From Ephemerocybe angulata (lineage: Eukaryota > Basidiomycota > Agaricomycetes > Agaricales > Psathyrellaceae), in assembly GCA_013368325.1 (NCBI GenBank), contig JAACJK010000228.1, positions 124,001-188,000 on the forward strand: a DNA stretch of 64,000 bases, written 5' to 3'. This document shows positions 35,701 to 48,020 of the stretch, piece after piece; positions within the stretch are counted from its first letter, which is position 1; the number at the start of each line of letters is the position of its first letter. A program made the translations under genes and the position numbers. The notes under the pieces are model-generated. The model was given only the letters and a program-made list of their open reading frames with translations, did not search any database and had not been told where the DNA came from.

Positions 35701-38696
35701 ATAGGATAGGGCTGTGAGACCGGCATGCATCGACAATGGTGGCTTGGTAATGTAGTCGGTTACGTAGTATAGAAAGGCTTTGGCATCTCCACCCGAGCCA
35801 ATAAATTTGATATCGGTGTTGCATTTTAGGAGGAAGGTGACGGTCGGATTGTAATGTGTCATGCGTGGATGTCGACGGCGTATAGTGACGGTCCCATTCT
35901 CCTCACTTACCTTGGTCTCGGGAACTCTGCAGCCGTCCATTCCAAATCGGCAATTTGCATCTGACCTTGGGTCGCGCGGACGTAAATACTTCCAGCAAGT
36001 TCCTCTGTGCTCATGCCAGTTGAAGCGTGTTAACAGGTCATCAACATACTCGGCCATCTCCTTGTTGAAAGCAACAGGACTCAGCAGCTTGGGAGATGGC
36101 TCTGGAATTGTTGCTGGGTGAGGTTCTCCCGTCCGGATGACATCCTTGTCACCTCCATCTGTTTCTGTGTTCAGCCGTGACTTGGTACCAAGGAATCCTG
36201 AATCCACGATAGAATCCAGCCATTTCTCGAGTGCTGCCCGATATTCAGCGGAGGTCTTCAACGCAGTTTCGAGCGCCTCTGGAGGTAGATGCCCACGTAG
36301 CCATATCAGCATGTGGCAATGAAGTGTTCCTCTCCCCTGTGTTTCCACCGTCCCATAGTATGCATCACAGTCCCCAAATATTCCAGGACCCTTCTTCGAG
36401 CCGCACCGAAGAACAATTGAAATGAACGCCTTTATCATAGCATCGAAGAACTCGGCACATGCCAGAGGATGCAGGAGGGCGAGCTTAGCTCTATCCGATG
36501 ACTTGAGTTTTCTCAATTCGGCGAGATGGTTGGTAGTAGAGGGCCGTGTGGCCATAACACTGACAAGGGGATGGTGATAGTCTGACGGATTAATTGTGAC
36601 AAACAGGGTGGGTGAGCCTCTCTGCGCAATCATAGCCCTGATTTCGTTCCGCATTTTAATCTTTTGAGCAACACTACCGGGAATATTCCGTGCCACCGGC
36701 GCAACTGAAGTCATGACTCGGATAATCTCTTTCTCCTCTTGGGTCGACGGCTCGTACATAGGATTTCTCCTAAACTTGTCGCGGAGGAGTGCTATGAGGG
36801 TTGGATTCAAAGTTGCAACATCGTCAACCAGGCCGGAGTAGGCAGAGAGCGGCACTGTGAACCTGAGCGATGTATTGACGGCGGCTTTCCGAATGATATT
36901 ATACACATCAAATGCGAGCTCGGGGTCACTTTCAAAGAAAGAGTCGCGGACTGACACCAAGTGTCGCAGCTGCTGCTCCATCCCAATTGGACGGCTTCTA
37001 CGAGGGTCATGGAATCCTCCGAGTCCAAAGGGATCAGCATTGGGATGAGCCCAGCTCAGCCAGTTAGGATTGTTGATGTCAGGTACAGGGTCGGAGCCAG
37101 CGCGTGAATACAAAAAGGGTTTTCCTGCCTTGCAGTGCTCTATTGCTTGGAAAGCCATATCCCTATAGCTGGTCGCACTACGGTCGCCAAGGGTATACGA
37201 GACGTTCTCCATAAATATTCCATCGAGGTCATCCATTCTGCCGCTGTAGTCATCGGTGAGAGATTCCAGTGCCTGATTTATAGGGATGTGCCCAATTGTT
37301 ACAGAGGCGGGCACTCCAGAGTCCCTGGAACCAGTGAACAGAGCATCCAGGTATTCGGAACTGAACCCCTTGAACCCCTCCGACACTCGATAATGCGGGT
37401 TGTTCTGGACCAGAAAACTGATCATCCGCTTGACGCGACTCTTGCTTACCATGATGGGTTTGAGCCGATCTATGGTATCTTGTGTGGGGGCAGACGCGGA
37501 GACAATTAAGGCGCACATAATATCGGCGACCGAAGCAGGGGATGGAGGAAGGACATCGTTAACCTTCATGACATCGAGAGGTGTCGAAATCACGTTTCCT
37601 TTGATATGCCGACGTCCTTTCACAAACAGTTCGGAGTCCGTGATATCGTCCTCGATGCCCGAGAATCGACAAAGCAGGCTGTTGGTGCGCACCCTGCATA
37701 TGAGGGCTTTCTCAAAAACGGACATCTCGGAAAAGGCCTGCTGAACATCCCCTGGTACGTGCTCTCGCGCATAGTAGAGCCAGTTTGCGAGGGCAAATTT
37801 TGGCATCTTCCCCTTCCTCAAGTCGGACGAACATGCTTGGCATGCATGCAAGTCTCCTTTCCTATCGAGATACTGCAAGCCGCATGGGTCCAGAATTGCG
37901 CCTTCGTAAGTATTGAGAATGTCGTACGTCGTTGGGCGCAGAGCTGTAGGAAGGACGTCATTCCGTAGCAGGGAGAGGTCAATGGAGTCGACCCGAAGAG
38001 TTTTGACCTTGTCTGGGGCCAGTGACAGGCTGCATACGGCGCAGACAACCTTCAAAAAGCGTTGAGGAGCCATCTCGGTTTGCCATTCCTTCACGATTTG
38101 AATTCGCTGCCGGTCAGATAGAGGTTGAAGGTGTTGAAGAGGGAGAGGCGACGCTGACGAAGTTGAGGACCAGTCCTGAGTAGTCATCAGTGTTCCAGGC
38201 GCTCGGTCGTGTTGCCGTTTGATAAAGGTCATAGCGATGGCTTCACAGGGTACATCGCAGACATGAGAGGTGAGATCTGCTGCCATCTGTTCCTTGCTGC
38301 GACCCTTGTAACGCAGACCGTGGTAGCATGCAAGCGTCCGAAGCTCCAATGCAAGAAAATAAGGGATGTGAACCTTCGCAAGTTCAAACGAGTGCAAGAC
38401 GACGACGCAGTTCGGGTCTTCCAACCGATTCTCAGAAGCTTCTAGCCTTCGAACTACTCCGAGGTAGCGGTAGTCCCTAATCCAAGCGTTTATGTCGATG
38501 GAATAGGGATATGTTGTCACTTCGTTGTTCACATCTTTGCGGGCTCGGCGCACTGTCAAAACTACGCGTCGTATTAGCAAAGGTGCACTTCTAGAGTCTA
38601 AGCAGACTTACCCGGAGCTGTTGGGAAAGCCACTGGGGGTACCGGATTAGACGGTAGGACGGATGCAGGATTGGGCGGAAGAGAGGGCGGTTCCAT
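32755..38696 (-). mobile_element. Helitron Rep/helicase transposase gene, apparently intact
   Basis: Rolling-circle transposase. Two exons, 38696-38612 and 38552-32755, joined by a 59-nt intron with a perfect GCTAATAC branch site, give about 1960 aa with no interruption. Start MEPPSLPP is chosen because the exon joins in frame; a downstream ATG at 38580 would need intron sequence to be coding. Domains: an N-terminal Cys-rich region (CAVCSL, CQACSS), the Helitron-like Rep domain with HUH motif GTLHCHMLIW (about 775) and both catalytic tyrosines in YYVTDYITK (about 959), then a PIF1-type SF1B helicase with GGRGGTGKS (about 1445), IIDEISM, GDFNQLSP, DYKSQGRT and YVMLSRVKSL. Terminal sequences of the element were not identified, so its full extent is unknown. 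Confidence 0.95.
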
Positions 38697-38799
38697 GATG
38701 GGGCCCGGATTCTGAGGGTTGTGAGTGGAGAAAGTCTTCCTTTTATACACGGCCGGAAAGCTCATCAATTTGTGCAAGTATACCATGTTTACCATTACC

Positions 38800-39045
38800 A
38801 TACAGATGTGCATAGGGAGGCGGGAGACAGGGTGCTCATGTACATCATCATACCATCCATAAGGAGGAGGGAGACAGGGTACGAATGGACACCATGCATA
38901 CTTACCATCCATAGGGAGGAGGGAGACAGGTTACACATGCTCACCATGCATACAATGCATACCATCGTCGCATGAGGAGGCGGGAGACAGGTTACGAGGG
39001 CAGGGATAACATGGTTAGCATTGCAACGGGAGGCAGGACAGAGGT
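38800..39045. repeat. Minisatellite upstream of Helitron gene
   Basis: Five imperfect units of about 50-57 bp with core GGGAGGRGGGAGACAGG, each followed by a CAT-rich spacer (CACCATGCATAC). It begins about 100 bp upstream of the transposase start. Confidence 0.8.
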
Positions 39046-39576
39046 GACGCGGTGACGAGGCAGGAGTCAGAAAGCGCCGGTTCGAGTCGGAGCCACAATC
39101 AGCTTAGCTAATTCATTCCCAGGCATTCGGCACCTGGCATAAGGCGCTTACCCCGCCGTGTCCCCCGTCATGTAGCGTCTCAGATTTACAGTTGAATGAT
39201 TACCTGGTTCGGTAGTTAAGGTGGTTCACATTTTAGTTCACATTTCACTAAGACAAGGACAGATCAAGGCATTCACCATCCCACAATAGTCAACTCGTGA
39301 ACTCGTGAACTCATAGCTGAGGTACCCCCCGTTTTCGTTGAGAAATGTGTTCCAAACGGTAGTGGCTTCAATTTTTCGACGTTATTGCGCAGTTCATTTA
39401 ATTACCCTCGAAGGTCCCTTTACATAGGAGGAATGCCAGCAGGGAGAGGGAAAGAATCCATTAGACGCCCATCCGTATCCCCTTTCAAGCGGGCCAATCT
39501 GAGGACGGCCGATTAGATCATAAGCTGTGTCCAGTCGCCGAAAATTCGACCGTTTCGGCGCTCCTTTCCCCTGTAG
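39046..39576. other. Intergenic, no feature seen
   Basis: No gene, tRNA or repeat recognised. A B-box-like GGTTCGAGTC near 39080 lacks a foldable tRNA. Confidence 0.4.
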
Positions 39577-39909
39577 ATGCCCGCAATCTTATCTCCGGGG
39601 CCCGAAAATACAACGCATATGGAAGTTACCCCTTCGGGAAACCTGATGTTCAAAATTTCAGGTGGTCGTGCATACAAAACCTTCCCACTTTCAGTGTCCA
39701 GGAATTTACAGGACAGTTTCGTTGGTTTCGAGTGCGTGGCGCGAAATTCGTACGGCCACTATGGCTGTCCAACGCTCGTTCATCCTGCCCAGCTTGAGAG
39801 TGAGATGTGTCACACTGTTGTGAGAATGGACTTCGATGTGACGCACGTCGGGATTAAGAAGGAGGTTGCTGGTGTCTCCGTGAAAGCAAAGAGGATGCAG
39901 GGTACTTAG
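39577..39909 (+). other. Hypothetical open frame or gene fragment
   Basis: A 110-codon frame without a recognised domain (contains GFECVARNSYGHYGCP). The downstream stretch 39940-40020 would encode APESVAKQLDLEAKRR, related to TPESATKQMAMEAKKRR at 55780-55830, so remnants of one unknown gene family may lie at both places. Could be noncoding. Confidence 0.25.
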
Positions 39910-40545
39910 CTCATTGAGACCACGTACGAGGACATATATGGGGATGTATCCAATTGCGCCGGAGTCTGTTGCCAAGCAGCTGGATCTGGAGGCAAAAAGG
40001 CGAAACTTGCCGACTCGGCGAGGATCGCAGCGAGGCAGCGCTTGCCGCGCAAATCACTCCTCCGACCCGGAGGCTGTACATGTGTCAATGTCTCGCAGGG
40101 CGGACTTCTTCGACGTCATATTCTAGCTATGCAAACCTCACAGGCATATTGATACTCTTACCTGGGGATGGGGGTGGCTCAGTTGATAAAGATACACAGG
40201 CTACTACCTGTGATATATATGCTTTTCTGGGCTTCGCGTATGGCCTGGGCGCGCTGAGAGGACTTAATATTGCAATAATTTGCGGAATAAAGACATGGAC
40301 ACACATCCTCAGCCTGATCAACTCTGACGATCTTGTCCAATCTCCAAAGCAGCTTATACTTTATACTTGCCCTATGATAATTTAGACTAGAACATGGAGC
40401 GACTGAAGCGGAGTGAAGGAAATATATATTATTAATTTATGAACTCGCAAGCATGGCTACTATGTGTGGAATGTTTTGATTATGTAGGGCGGCCCAGATC
40501 TCGTTCAAGTAGTTGAGGAAGCTTTGAGTCGTAGATCATTTACAC

Positions 40546-41111
40546 CTACTTGTCGACGATGGTACCAGCCTTCAGGACGTGCCCTCCGGTTTGCTTGCTG
40601 CACGAATCGCCTTTCTAATAACATCGTAGTCGGTAAGCAGTCGTGTTATGAGAGACTAATGGAAGGATAGGCGTACGATAACATTCTTCTTGTCACAGTT
40701 CTTGCAGGTTCCGTACTTGGTGCGCCTCTCGAGGTTATTCTCGAAATCTTCCAAGAACTCGCGCTTATCAACAATAGTACCAGCCTTCAGGACGTGCCCT
40801 CCGGTTTGCTTGCTGCACGAATCGCCTTTCTAATAACATCGTAGTCGGTAAGCAGTCGTGTTATGAGGGACTAATGGATAGACGTACGATGACATTCTTC
40901 TTGTCACAGTTCTTGCAGGTTCCGTACTTGGTACGGCGCTCGAGGCCATCCGTGAAATCTTCCAAGAACTCGCGCTTATCAACGATAGTACCAGCCTTCA
41001 GGACGTGCCCTCCGGTTTGCTTGCTGCACGAATCGCCTTTCTAATAACATCAAATTCCTCGTAGTCAGTAAGCAGTCGCGTTATGAGGGACTAATGGAAG
41101 GATAAACGTAC
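40546..41111 (-). repeat. Tandem exon-plus-intron repeat inside SSP-A
   Basis: Near-identical units of about 211-215 bp: the 153-nt exon plus its 58-71-nt intron, in two full copies and partial flanking copies. The introns share CTCATAACRCGACTGCTTAC. Very low divergence implies recent duplication or gene conversion. Confidence 0.9.
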
Positions 41112-41438
41112 GATGACGTTCTTCTTATCGCAGTTCTTGCAGGTTCCATACTTGGTACGGCGCTCAAGGCGGTCGCTGAGCTCGTCGATGAGCTCTCGCG
41201 TCGAAAGCTCCGAGAGGAGCTCGCGCGTGCTCAGCTCCTCAGCGTATTCGCGCAAGCTGAGCTCGTCGATATAGTCGCGGGCGTCGTTGTATTCCTATTT
41301 TGAGTGAAAGGATAAGTTAGGCGACTGTAAAAGGATTGGGTTGTAGAGGTGGATTGGACGCACATATCCGCGGGCGGTGGCGAGTGTCGCGAGCGAGGCT
41401 GCGAGGGGGACAAGTGCGACGAGAGAGGTGAAACGCAT
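40546..41438 (-). CDS. SSP-A: secreted cysteine-repeat protein with three amplified modules
   Basis: Exons 41438-41364, 41294-41112, 41040-40888, 40829-40677, 40614-40546, giving 210 aa. Exon 1 is exactly a signal peptide (MRFTSLVALVPLAASLATLATA). Exon 2 carries an acidic amphipathic propeptide with repeated ELSTREL, the dibasic LERR (residues 68-71), then YGTCKNC. Exons 3 and 4 are both 153 nt and nearly identical: KGDSCSKQTGGHVLKAG, VDKR, EFLEDF, LERR, TKYGTCKNCDKKNVI. Exon 5 repeats the first half and stops. Introns between modules (71, 58 and 62 nt) are homologous, so exon plus intron was duplicated. Kex2-type sites (KR, RR) delimit about 38-residue, three-cysteine peptides. Known family not recognised; effector-like or precursor-peptide role is inference. 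Confidence 0.85.
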
Positions 41439-41568
41439 GATGGTAATATACGAGTGTAGTTGGCCTTAGACACCAGCCTGTGATTTTGAATTAGAAGCGA
41501 GTCTTCTAAAGGAAAGTGAAAAGAAGGAGTGAGATGGTGATGAATATACCTCCTGGTGTAGCTTCTTT

Positions 41569-41577
41569 CTTTTATAC
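41569..41577 (-). promoter_or_regulatory. TATA box of SSP-A (conserved in SSP-B)
   Basis: GTATAAAAG 131 nt upstream of the ATG; the same element with a following AAGCTACACC and GGTATATTCATCACC occurs at 45576-45584 before SSP-B, and a close relative at about 53064-53081 before SSP-C. Confidence 0.6.
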
Positions 41578-41889
41578 GCAGGCCACATTTCTCTCCCCCG
41601 GCGCACACTCCCCGCCCCCGGATAACACCAACCGTGAGCCACCACGCTCCAACCCAAAAAAACCCGAACCCAAACGTACTTACCAAGGCGCCTCTCCTAC
41701 CCGACGTAGGAGTCGTAGTAGCATGATTCATATCATCCATGATTATCCACCATACTTACCTTCTGGCGCCGAAGGCCCGTTCCCGCCTCAACTCGCCTAC
41801 CGCAGCCATCAGCGCCGCGGCACTTTGTACTATCCGAAGGGAACATCTTTGCTATAACTGAATGGATGATCCCATGTCGCATGAGTTCA

Positions 41890-44130
41890 ACCCTGATCCA
41901 CAAGTGCAGTGGCTCCGAGTGGGTTTCCTGCTGAAGGGTTAGCGCCGCCGTCGCGGTCGTAGCCTCCCAGCGTTAGGCGCCGAGGTTCTATTTGATTTGA
42001 TGCGCAGTGGCAGATCACTCTGGGTTTGTTGATTTGATGTTTGATTGGGTGGATTTGAGCTTTCTGTTACTTACGGTTGGATATAGAACTAGTAAGGTGC
42101 CCTCTGCGCTGTTCCATACTCAAGATTGAGTCACGGTGTGGGTTGCTGCCGGACGCTAACCCTCAAAGCGTAAGTGTACATAGTAGTATCCATGAGCCCC
42201 ATAAACTCAAAGGTCAATTACATGGCACGGAGAGTATGGCCGTTCCAGTTGCATGCATCGTCGGATGTCGGTATAGATCCGATGTCAATGTTACGGCGTA
42301 TTATGCCAGTGTGTTACAGCGCTGCAGCTTCGATCTTAGTATGTACACGACTTTTTCATGATTTCTGCCGGATTCGACCACCAAACTTGCGATCACTGGA
42401 AGCTGCTTTGAAATTGCAAACGTAATTCTGATTTTCCTGCGTAACCTTGGTCCGATACGTAATGATTGATCTGCAAAGTTGAAGGTCGACGTCAAGCAGG
42501 AGGGTGGGCTTGAAGCGCTATCATCATGAGAGGGGCTAACACTACGAACGATAGACTCGTACCTTCTCCAAGGACATGGGCATTGGATGTGTGGGAAGAG
42601 ACTGTAAGGTGAACCGAGGTAACACTCGAAGGGAGTGGGGGACGTTCAAGGAGCTGCGGGCATTATCCGGTTAACCGTGACGGCGCTTTCTGGCCATCGA
42701 AATACGGTATGTTACACAGTTCTTCTCAGCGCTCCTTTGACAGAGATCTATGTGCTTGCAGAGCATGCAACGGTCGAGTTACGGTGTCTCAAGCCCCTCC
42801 ACATATCACTCAAGTATACGTACCCCCAGCGTATTTCCTTCCAGCATAAGTCCCACGGTGGCATGGACCATCCACAGTAACGTTGAACGTAAGTTCAAAC
42901 TTGACCACAGCGGCGACGTATACCCACTCACCTACGTATTCCCACCTCGGTTTCATGCTTTCTGGTTTATACGATACTACTGGCTAGTCTTCTTCGACCT
43001 GACTGCCTTTCAGCTCGACCTCGCGCAGGGCTGGGCCACTTCATCTAGCAGCCGCGGCGTTTGAGAATGCAAGCCTCTCCCTCTCCCCCTTCGTACATCC
43101 TCTCAGTAAACGGCATCTTAAAGCGGTCGGAACTTCGTAGCTACCAAGTTCCAACGCTATTATCCAGGAAACGCGACGCGAAGCGGCTTTCTTTTTACTC
43201 ACCAGCCGCGCCTTGAGACAGGAACCACCCATCCCCCCGAGCTGACCTTTCATGAGCTAGTCTAAGTCTAAGCCATACTGGTACGACCCGACTCGGATGC
43301 TCGGTGACTCGGACGCCCGTCGACTACAATCGTCAGCCGGACACTCACCTCTACTCTTGGAAGGATTTCTCCCGCAGCGCTTGAATGCGCTGGGGTGGAT
43401 GGAATCTTCGACTTGACAAGTTCAAACGTCCCGGCTCACAGAGCGCCGAGGGAATCCAACTTGGCGACTAGGGATCCACCGACAACAACCCGTCGGCGTG
43501 AGTGCACAACACTACACCTTACATCTCCCACTGACAGGATTTGCCTATGTATGGCACGGAAGTACCCAGTACCTGATCTCGCTTCACACCACCCAGGGCG
43601 TCCATAGCACCCGACCGACCGGCGCACCTTGAAGTTGGGCGCACCCGAAGCGCCGACCGTGATTGGCAACGCCTGATCAGTGGTCGCCATATACATAGGC
43701 CAGTCTTGTTCGTACACTCCAGTACCGTGGTGTCCCACCCGCCCCGTCTCTTTTCGGTGGTTGACGCTTCAGAGTCAGTGTCGATATCCTACTGCTGCTA
43801 TAATTGACAGCAGTATGTATGTATGTAGCCGCCGCGACGAGCACCGAGATGCCCTGAGTAGTGGTACGTGACTAGGCTAAAGTGCCGCTCGGCGCTTAAT
43901 TTGGTTGTTGATGGAGACGGGAATTTGTCAGGTCGGAATTGAAGACTGCAGAGTATTGGCTGGGGATATTAAGAAGCTGTGGGCTATATGGTTCATATAA
44001 CTTACAGCAGTGCCTGCATAGACTGAATATGAGGTTATCTAGAGGTGCTTGGGATGTCTGAATTGTACGTGCATGCGAGCCGTCTGTTGACCGATCACGG
44101 GTTTCGCTATCGAGCTCGATTTGGCATGTA
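41890..44130 (+). repeat. Segmental repeat block R1 (upstream of SSP-A)
   Basis: About 2.2 kb homologous to R2 (45650-48020, same orientation) and R3 (50690-53030, inverted). Shared landmarks: GCGTTAGGCGCCGAGGTT, CCATGAGCCC.ATAAACTCAA, GACCGACCGGCGCACC and GCACCCGAAGCGCCGAC. No reading frame is conserved among the copies, so it appears noncoding. Confidence 0.75.
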
Positions 44131-44562
44131 AGATTCTTACTAGGATAAACATGCTTTGGGTCCCCGGATTCAAAGTGGCCTTTTGGTCTCCAGCGACCTT
44201 CGGCTCCAGAAAACTCTGGGAAGTCCTCGAATTCCCACATATACTGAATTCTGTCACTGTCAGTCTACACAAGAAACATTTCCGTTCGCTCTCTCCCAGA
44301 CTCATACAGTCCTTTCTACTTTGCTCGTTAACCATAACGCTCTCAGCTATTCTCACTGGCTTTATCTTTCCCCTTCCAGTCATGCTCGGTGCGCAGGCTG
44401 GCAGCGAGGTAGTAGCTGTCCTGCTCGAGCCTACTCCACCACTGCAAACCCAAGACACTTCTTCGTCACCTTTGGCGTCAACTCTCGATACCAGCTCTGT
44501 ATTCTCCCTGCAACACACCGTTCGAGTAGTTGAGGAAGCTTTGAGTCGTAGACCATTTATAC
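44131..44562 (+). pseudogene. Broken copy of the small ORF found at 53.9 kb
   Basis: 44150-44562 is an inverted homologue of 54150-53665. The ATG context CTTCCAGTCATGCTCGGTGC and GGCAGCGAGGTAGTAGCTGT are retained, but small deletions after VVAVL shift the frame relative to the copy on the other strand at 53897. Confidence 0.4.
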
Positions 44563-44583
44563 CTACTTGTCGACGATGGTACC

Positions 44584-45009
44584 GGCCACTGTTGGAGCAG
44601 TCCAGAATGACTGCTCTCGGCGAGCAGGCTGGTGGGCTGGTGTGTGGCTCGGGAAAGCGTCAGGCGGAGGCAGCAAGGCGAAGGCGAAGCCGTTCGGATA
44701 GCGTCGAAGGCAAGAAGGGATATCTATTCTCAGCACGCTGGCGGTGACTACATCGGGACAGAGGGATCTAATCTAATCTACTGGCAGGGACGACGAGGTG
44801 GTGCAATCTGCACTGCCACACTGTGTGAGGGGCTTATAACAGAGTACTGTTAATGAAGGCTAATTGTAAAAAGGCGTCATGTATCTCCTCGCACAACCAC
44901 TGTTTCTGTGTTTGGGATATGAGAGGCAATCTGGTGAATTCCCTACTGAAACCGATGGTTTGGTACAAGACCCTCCCACGAGTGGGAGGTATGCCTTGCG
45001 ATGAGACTA
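44584..45009. mobile_element. Unclassified insertion of about 0.43 kb in the 3' end of SSP-B
   Basis: In SSP-A the sequence runs directly from GGTACCAGCC to TTCAGGACGTGCC; at SSP-B the two sides (44578-44583 and 45010 onward) are separated by about 426 bp of unrelated DNA. No transposase, clear terminal repeats or target duplication were seen. The original last codons and stop survive as a remnant at about 44563-44583. Confidence 0.55.
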
Positions 45010-45453
45010 CTTCAGGACGTGCCCTGTGGTATTCTTGCTGCACGAATCGCCTTTCTAATAATCCAATCGTGGCGCAGTTAGTTGAATGTTCTTTATTGTA
45101 ACAACAATGTGTGGGAAAATCTCACGATGACGTTTTGCCTACCACAGTGCTTGCACGTCCCGTACCTGGTACGGCGCTCCAGGCGGTCGCTCAGCTCGCT
45201 GATGAGCTCTCGTGTCGAAAGCTCCGAGAGAAGCTCGCGCGTGCTCAGGCCCTCCGTGTTTCCGCGCAGGCTGAGCTCGTCGATATAGTCGCGGGCGTCG
45301 TTGTGTTCCTAGGTTGGATGAAAGGATACGTTAGGTGACTGACAAAAGGATCGGGTTGTAGAGGTGGATTGGACGCACATATCCGCGGGCGGTGACGAGC
45401 GTCGCGAGCGAGGCTGCTAGGGGGACAAGTGCGACGAGAGAGGTGAAACGCAT
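45007..45453 (-). CDS. SSP-B: single-module secreted cysteine protein, C-terminus changed by insertion
   Basis: Exons 45453-45379, 45308-45126, 45054-45007, giving 101 aa. Same plan as SSP-A with one module: signal peptide, ELSTREL propeptide, LERR, YGTCKHC, then KGDSCSKNTTGHVLK and a stop supplied by inserted DNA. Compared with SSP-A the terminal AGTIVDK is lost. Exons 1 and 2 have the same lengths (75 and 183 nt) as in SSP-A, and the promoter is conserved. Probably still produces a protein. Confidence 0.75.
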
Positions 45454-45649
45454 GATGGTATTATACGAGTGTCGTTGGTCTTGTCAGTCTGTGATTTTGA
45501 ATTAGAGGCGCGTCTTCTGGGGGAAGGTGAGAGGAGGGAGAGGGTGATGAATATACCTCCCGGTGTAGCTTCTTACTTTTATACACAGGCATGTTCCTAT
45601 TAATAGGAGATGACCTATGTAGGTTGCCCTTACATAGAAGAGGCGCGAA

Positions 45650-48020
45650 CGGGCCTTCGGCGCCTCCCAGCGTTAGGCGCCGAGGTTCCATTTGATTTGA
45701 TGCCCAGTGAATAAGTTGAAAATAACTCTCGGTTCGTTGATTTAATGTAACGCGTCAGAGCGCGTTATGGGGGGAATGCTAACCAACACGCTATACAGAA
45801 CCCAGTTATATTGGTTTCCTGTACGTGCGTGTGTATGGTTAAGCGTGAGGAGCGCCAACGGCGCTCCTCGAACATCAAATGTACCTAAATCTAATAGAAC
45901 CAAACAACGGAACGGCTATGCCGTTCCGTCTCCCGTTACATTTAATGTTTGATCGGGTGGATTTTGGGTTTATGTTACGGTTACGTGCCCCGACGCTAGC
46001 CTCAAATCATAGGTGTACATGTACATAGTATACTATCCATGAGCCCAATAAACTCAAAGGTCAATTACATGGCATGGAGAGTGTGGCCGTTATAGTTGCA
46101 TGCATCGTTGCATCTCGGTATAGATCCGACGTGAATGTTACGTATTATGCCAGTGTGTCACAGGAGCTACGAGATTTGTACGAGATGCTGCGCTGCAGCT
46201 GCGATCTCAGTACGCGACCTTTTCATGATTTGCTTTGAAATCGTAGACGTAATTCTACAGGAATGACTGATCTGCAAAGTTCAACATCGACGTCGAGCAC
46301 GAGGGTGGGCTTGAAGCGCTATCACCATGAGAGGGGCTAACACACATAGCCTACTCTTACCTTCTAATAAATACTCGAATGGAGTCGGAGATGGGACGTT
46401 CAAGGAGCCTCGGGCCTTCCAGAACCATATTGGCCATGGGTTAACCGTAACGGCGCTTTCTAATCATCGAAATACGGTATGTTATAATTACAACGATCTT
46501 CTCAGCGCTCCATTGACAGAGATCTGTGTGCTTGCAAAGCTCAACTGCGGCTGAGCATGTAAGGGTCCCGCCGCGTTCACCTATGTATTGATATTCCCAT
46601 GCCTTTGCTTTATACAATACTACTCGCCGGACTTCTTCGACCTGACTGCCTGCCTTTCAGCTCCGCCTCGCGCAACGCTGGACCACAAGTTCATCTAGCA
46701 GCCGCGGCCTTGCCGATAAGGATCATCGCACGCCTCCCTCTCTCCCTTCGACGGTCTACCTTTGCCATGCATGGCCATCCTCCCAGTAAACCGCATCAAG
46801 GGGTCCATCAGAACTTCAACCGTCACTACGGTCCAACGCTATATCCAGGAAACGCAACTGACCGACGCAAAGCGGCTTTTAAATTCTATCTCCTCACCAG
46901 TCGCGCAGTCGCGCAGTCCTTGGGACAGGAACGCGATCGGACACTCGACTCGAACGCGCTGCCAGCGCGCTGAATTCGACTACTAACCATGGTCAGCCGG
47001 AGGAGTCGACAGACACCTCGAGTCTAGGAAGGATTCAATTTCTCCCACAGCACGGGGTGGATGGGATGGAATCAAGTTCGACTTGACTTCAAATCGTCCG
47101 ACCCGGCTCACAGGGCGCCGACGCGGAGCCTGTGGTGAATCCAACACATCCAACTTGGCACGGTCGACTTGGTGATCGACCCCCGACAACAACCCGGCGG
47201 GCGTGAGTGTGAGTGCACAAAACACTAAGTAGTATTATGAGTATGCCATACACCTTGCATCGAGGATTTTGCCTATGCGTGGGTTGGAGTACCGTATACT
47301 AACCTGAATGCAGATTTAAATCTCGCTTCAGTCTTCACACCACAGGGTCGCACCCAACCGACCGACCGGCGCACCCGAAGCGCCGACCATGCTCCGCGAC
47401 GCAGCTGGGGTATACATGTACGTATTCTACGCATCACCCCCTACCACCGTGCAGAAGATTTAGAGGTATGTATATGGTCCTGTTCGACCGACCGACCGAC
47501 CTGCGTTTATACCTGTAGTAGTAGAACGACTGTGGAAGGGTGTACCGCATCTCAGCATGGGTAGCGAGAATAATTTTTCGTTGTTTATGTATGGCCGGCC
47601 GGCGTGTACACAACACAACCAACCAACCGTGCTCAGGGGATCATTGCATGTGTTTGTTAACAGCGGTATCCGGGATCGAGTAGTTAGTTAGTTAGTAGTG
47701 AGCTTGGGGAGTCCGACGGTTCCTCCTAAGGGATGTACTGTAGTATGTATGACCGATATTGGTCTCCGTGGTGGCTTACTCGGATAAGTACGGGCGGGGA
47801 TCGGAGGAGCGCTCGGCGCTTAATATGGTTTAAATTGTTCGTAGACGGGAGGAATTGAAGACCGATTCTCTGGGTGCAGGGTCTCGCTCGGCAGGTCGCT
47901 GCTGGGGGACTCGGATATTCGGAAGCTGTGGGGTATATGGTCCACTGAACTTACAGTAGTGCCTGTGTTGACTGAATATGAGGTTAGATGGAAGTGCATG
48001 CGAGCGTCTGCTGATCACGG
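45650..48020 (+). repeat. Segmental repeat block R2 (upstream of SSP-B)
   Basis: Direct relative of R1 and inverted relative of R3. It ends shortly before the RHO1 3' end; together with R3 it brackets RHO1 as a large inverted repeat. Confidence 0.75.

Noticed and set aside
39060..39160. tRNA-like or SINE sequence
   Set aside because: GGTTCGAGTC resembles a B-box, but no acceptor or anticodon stem can be folded.
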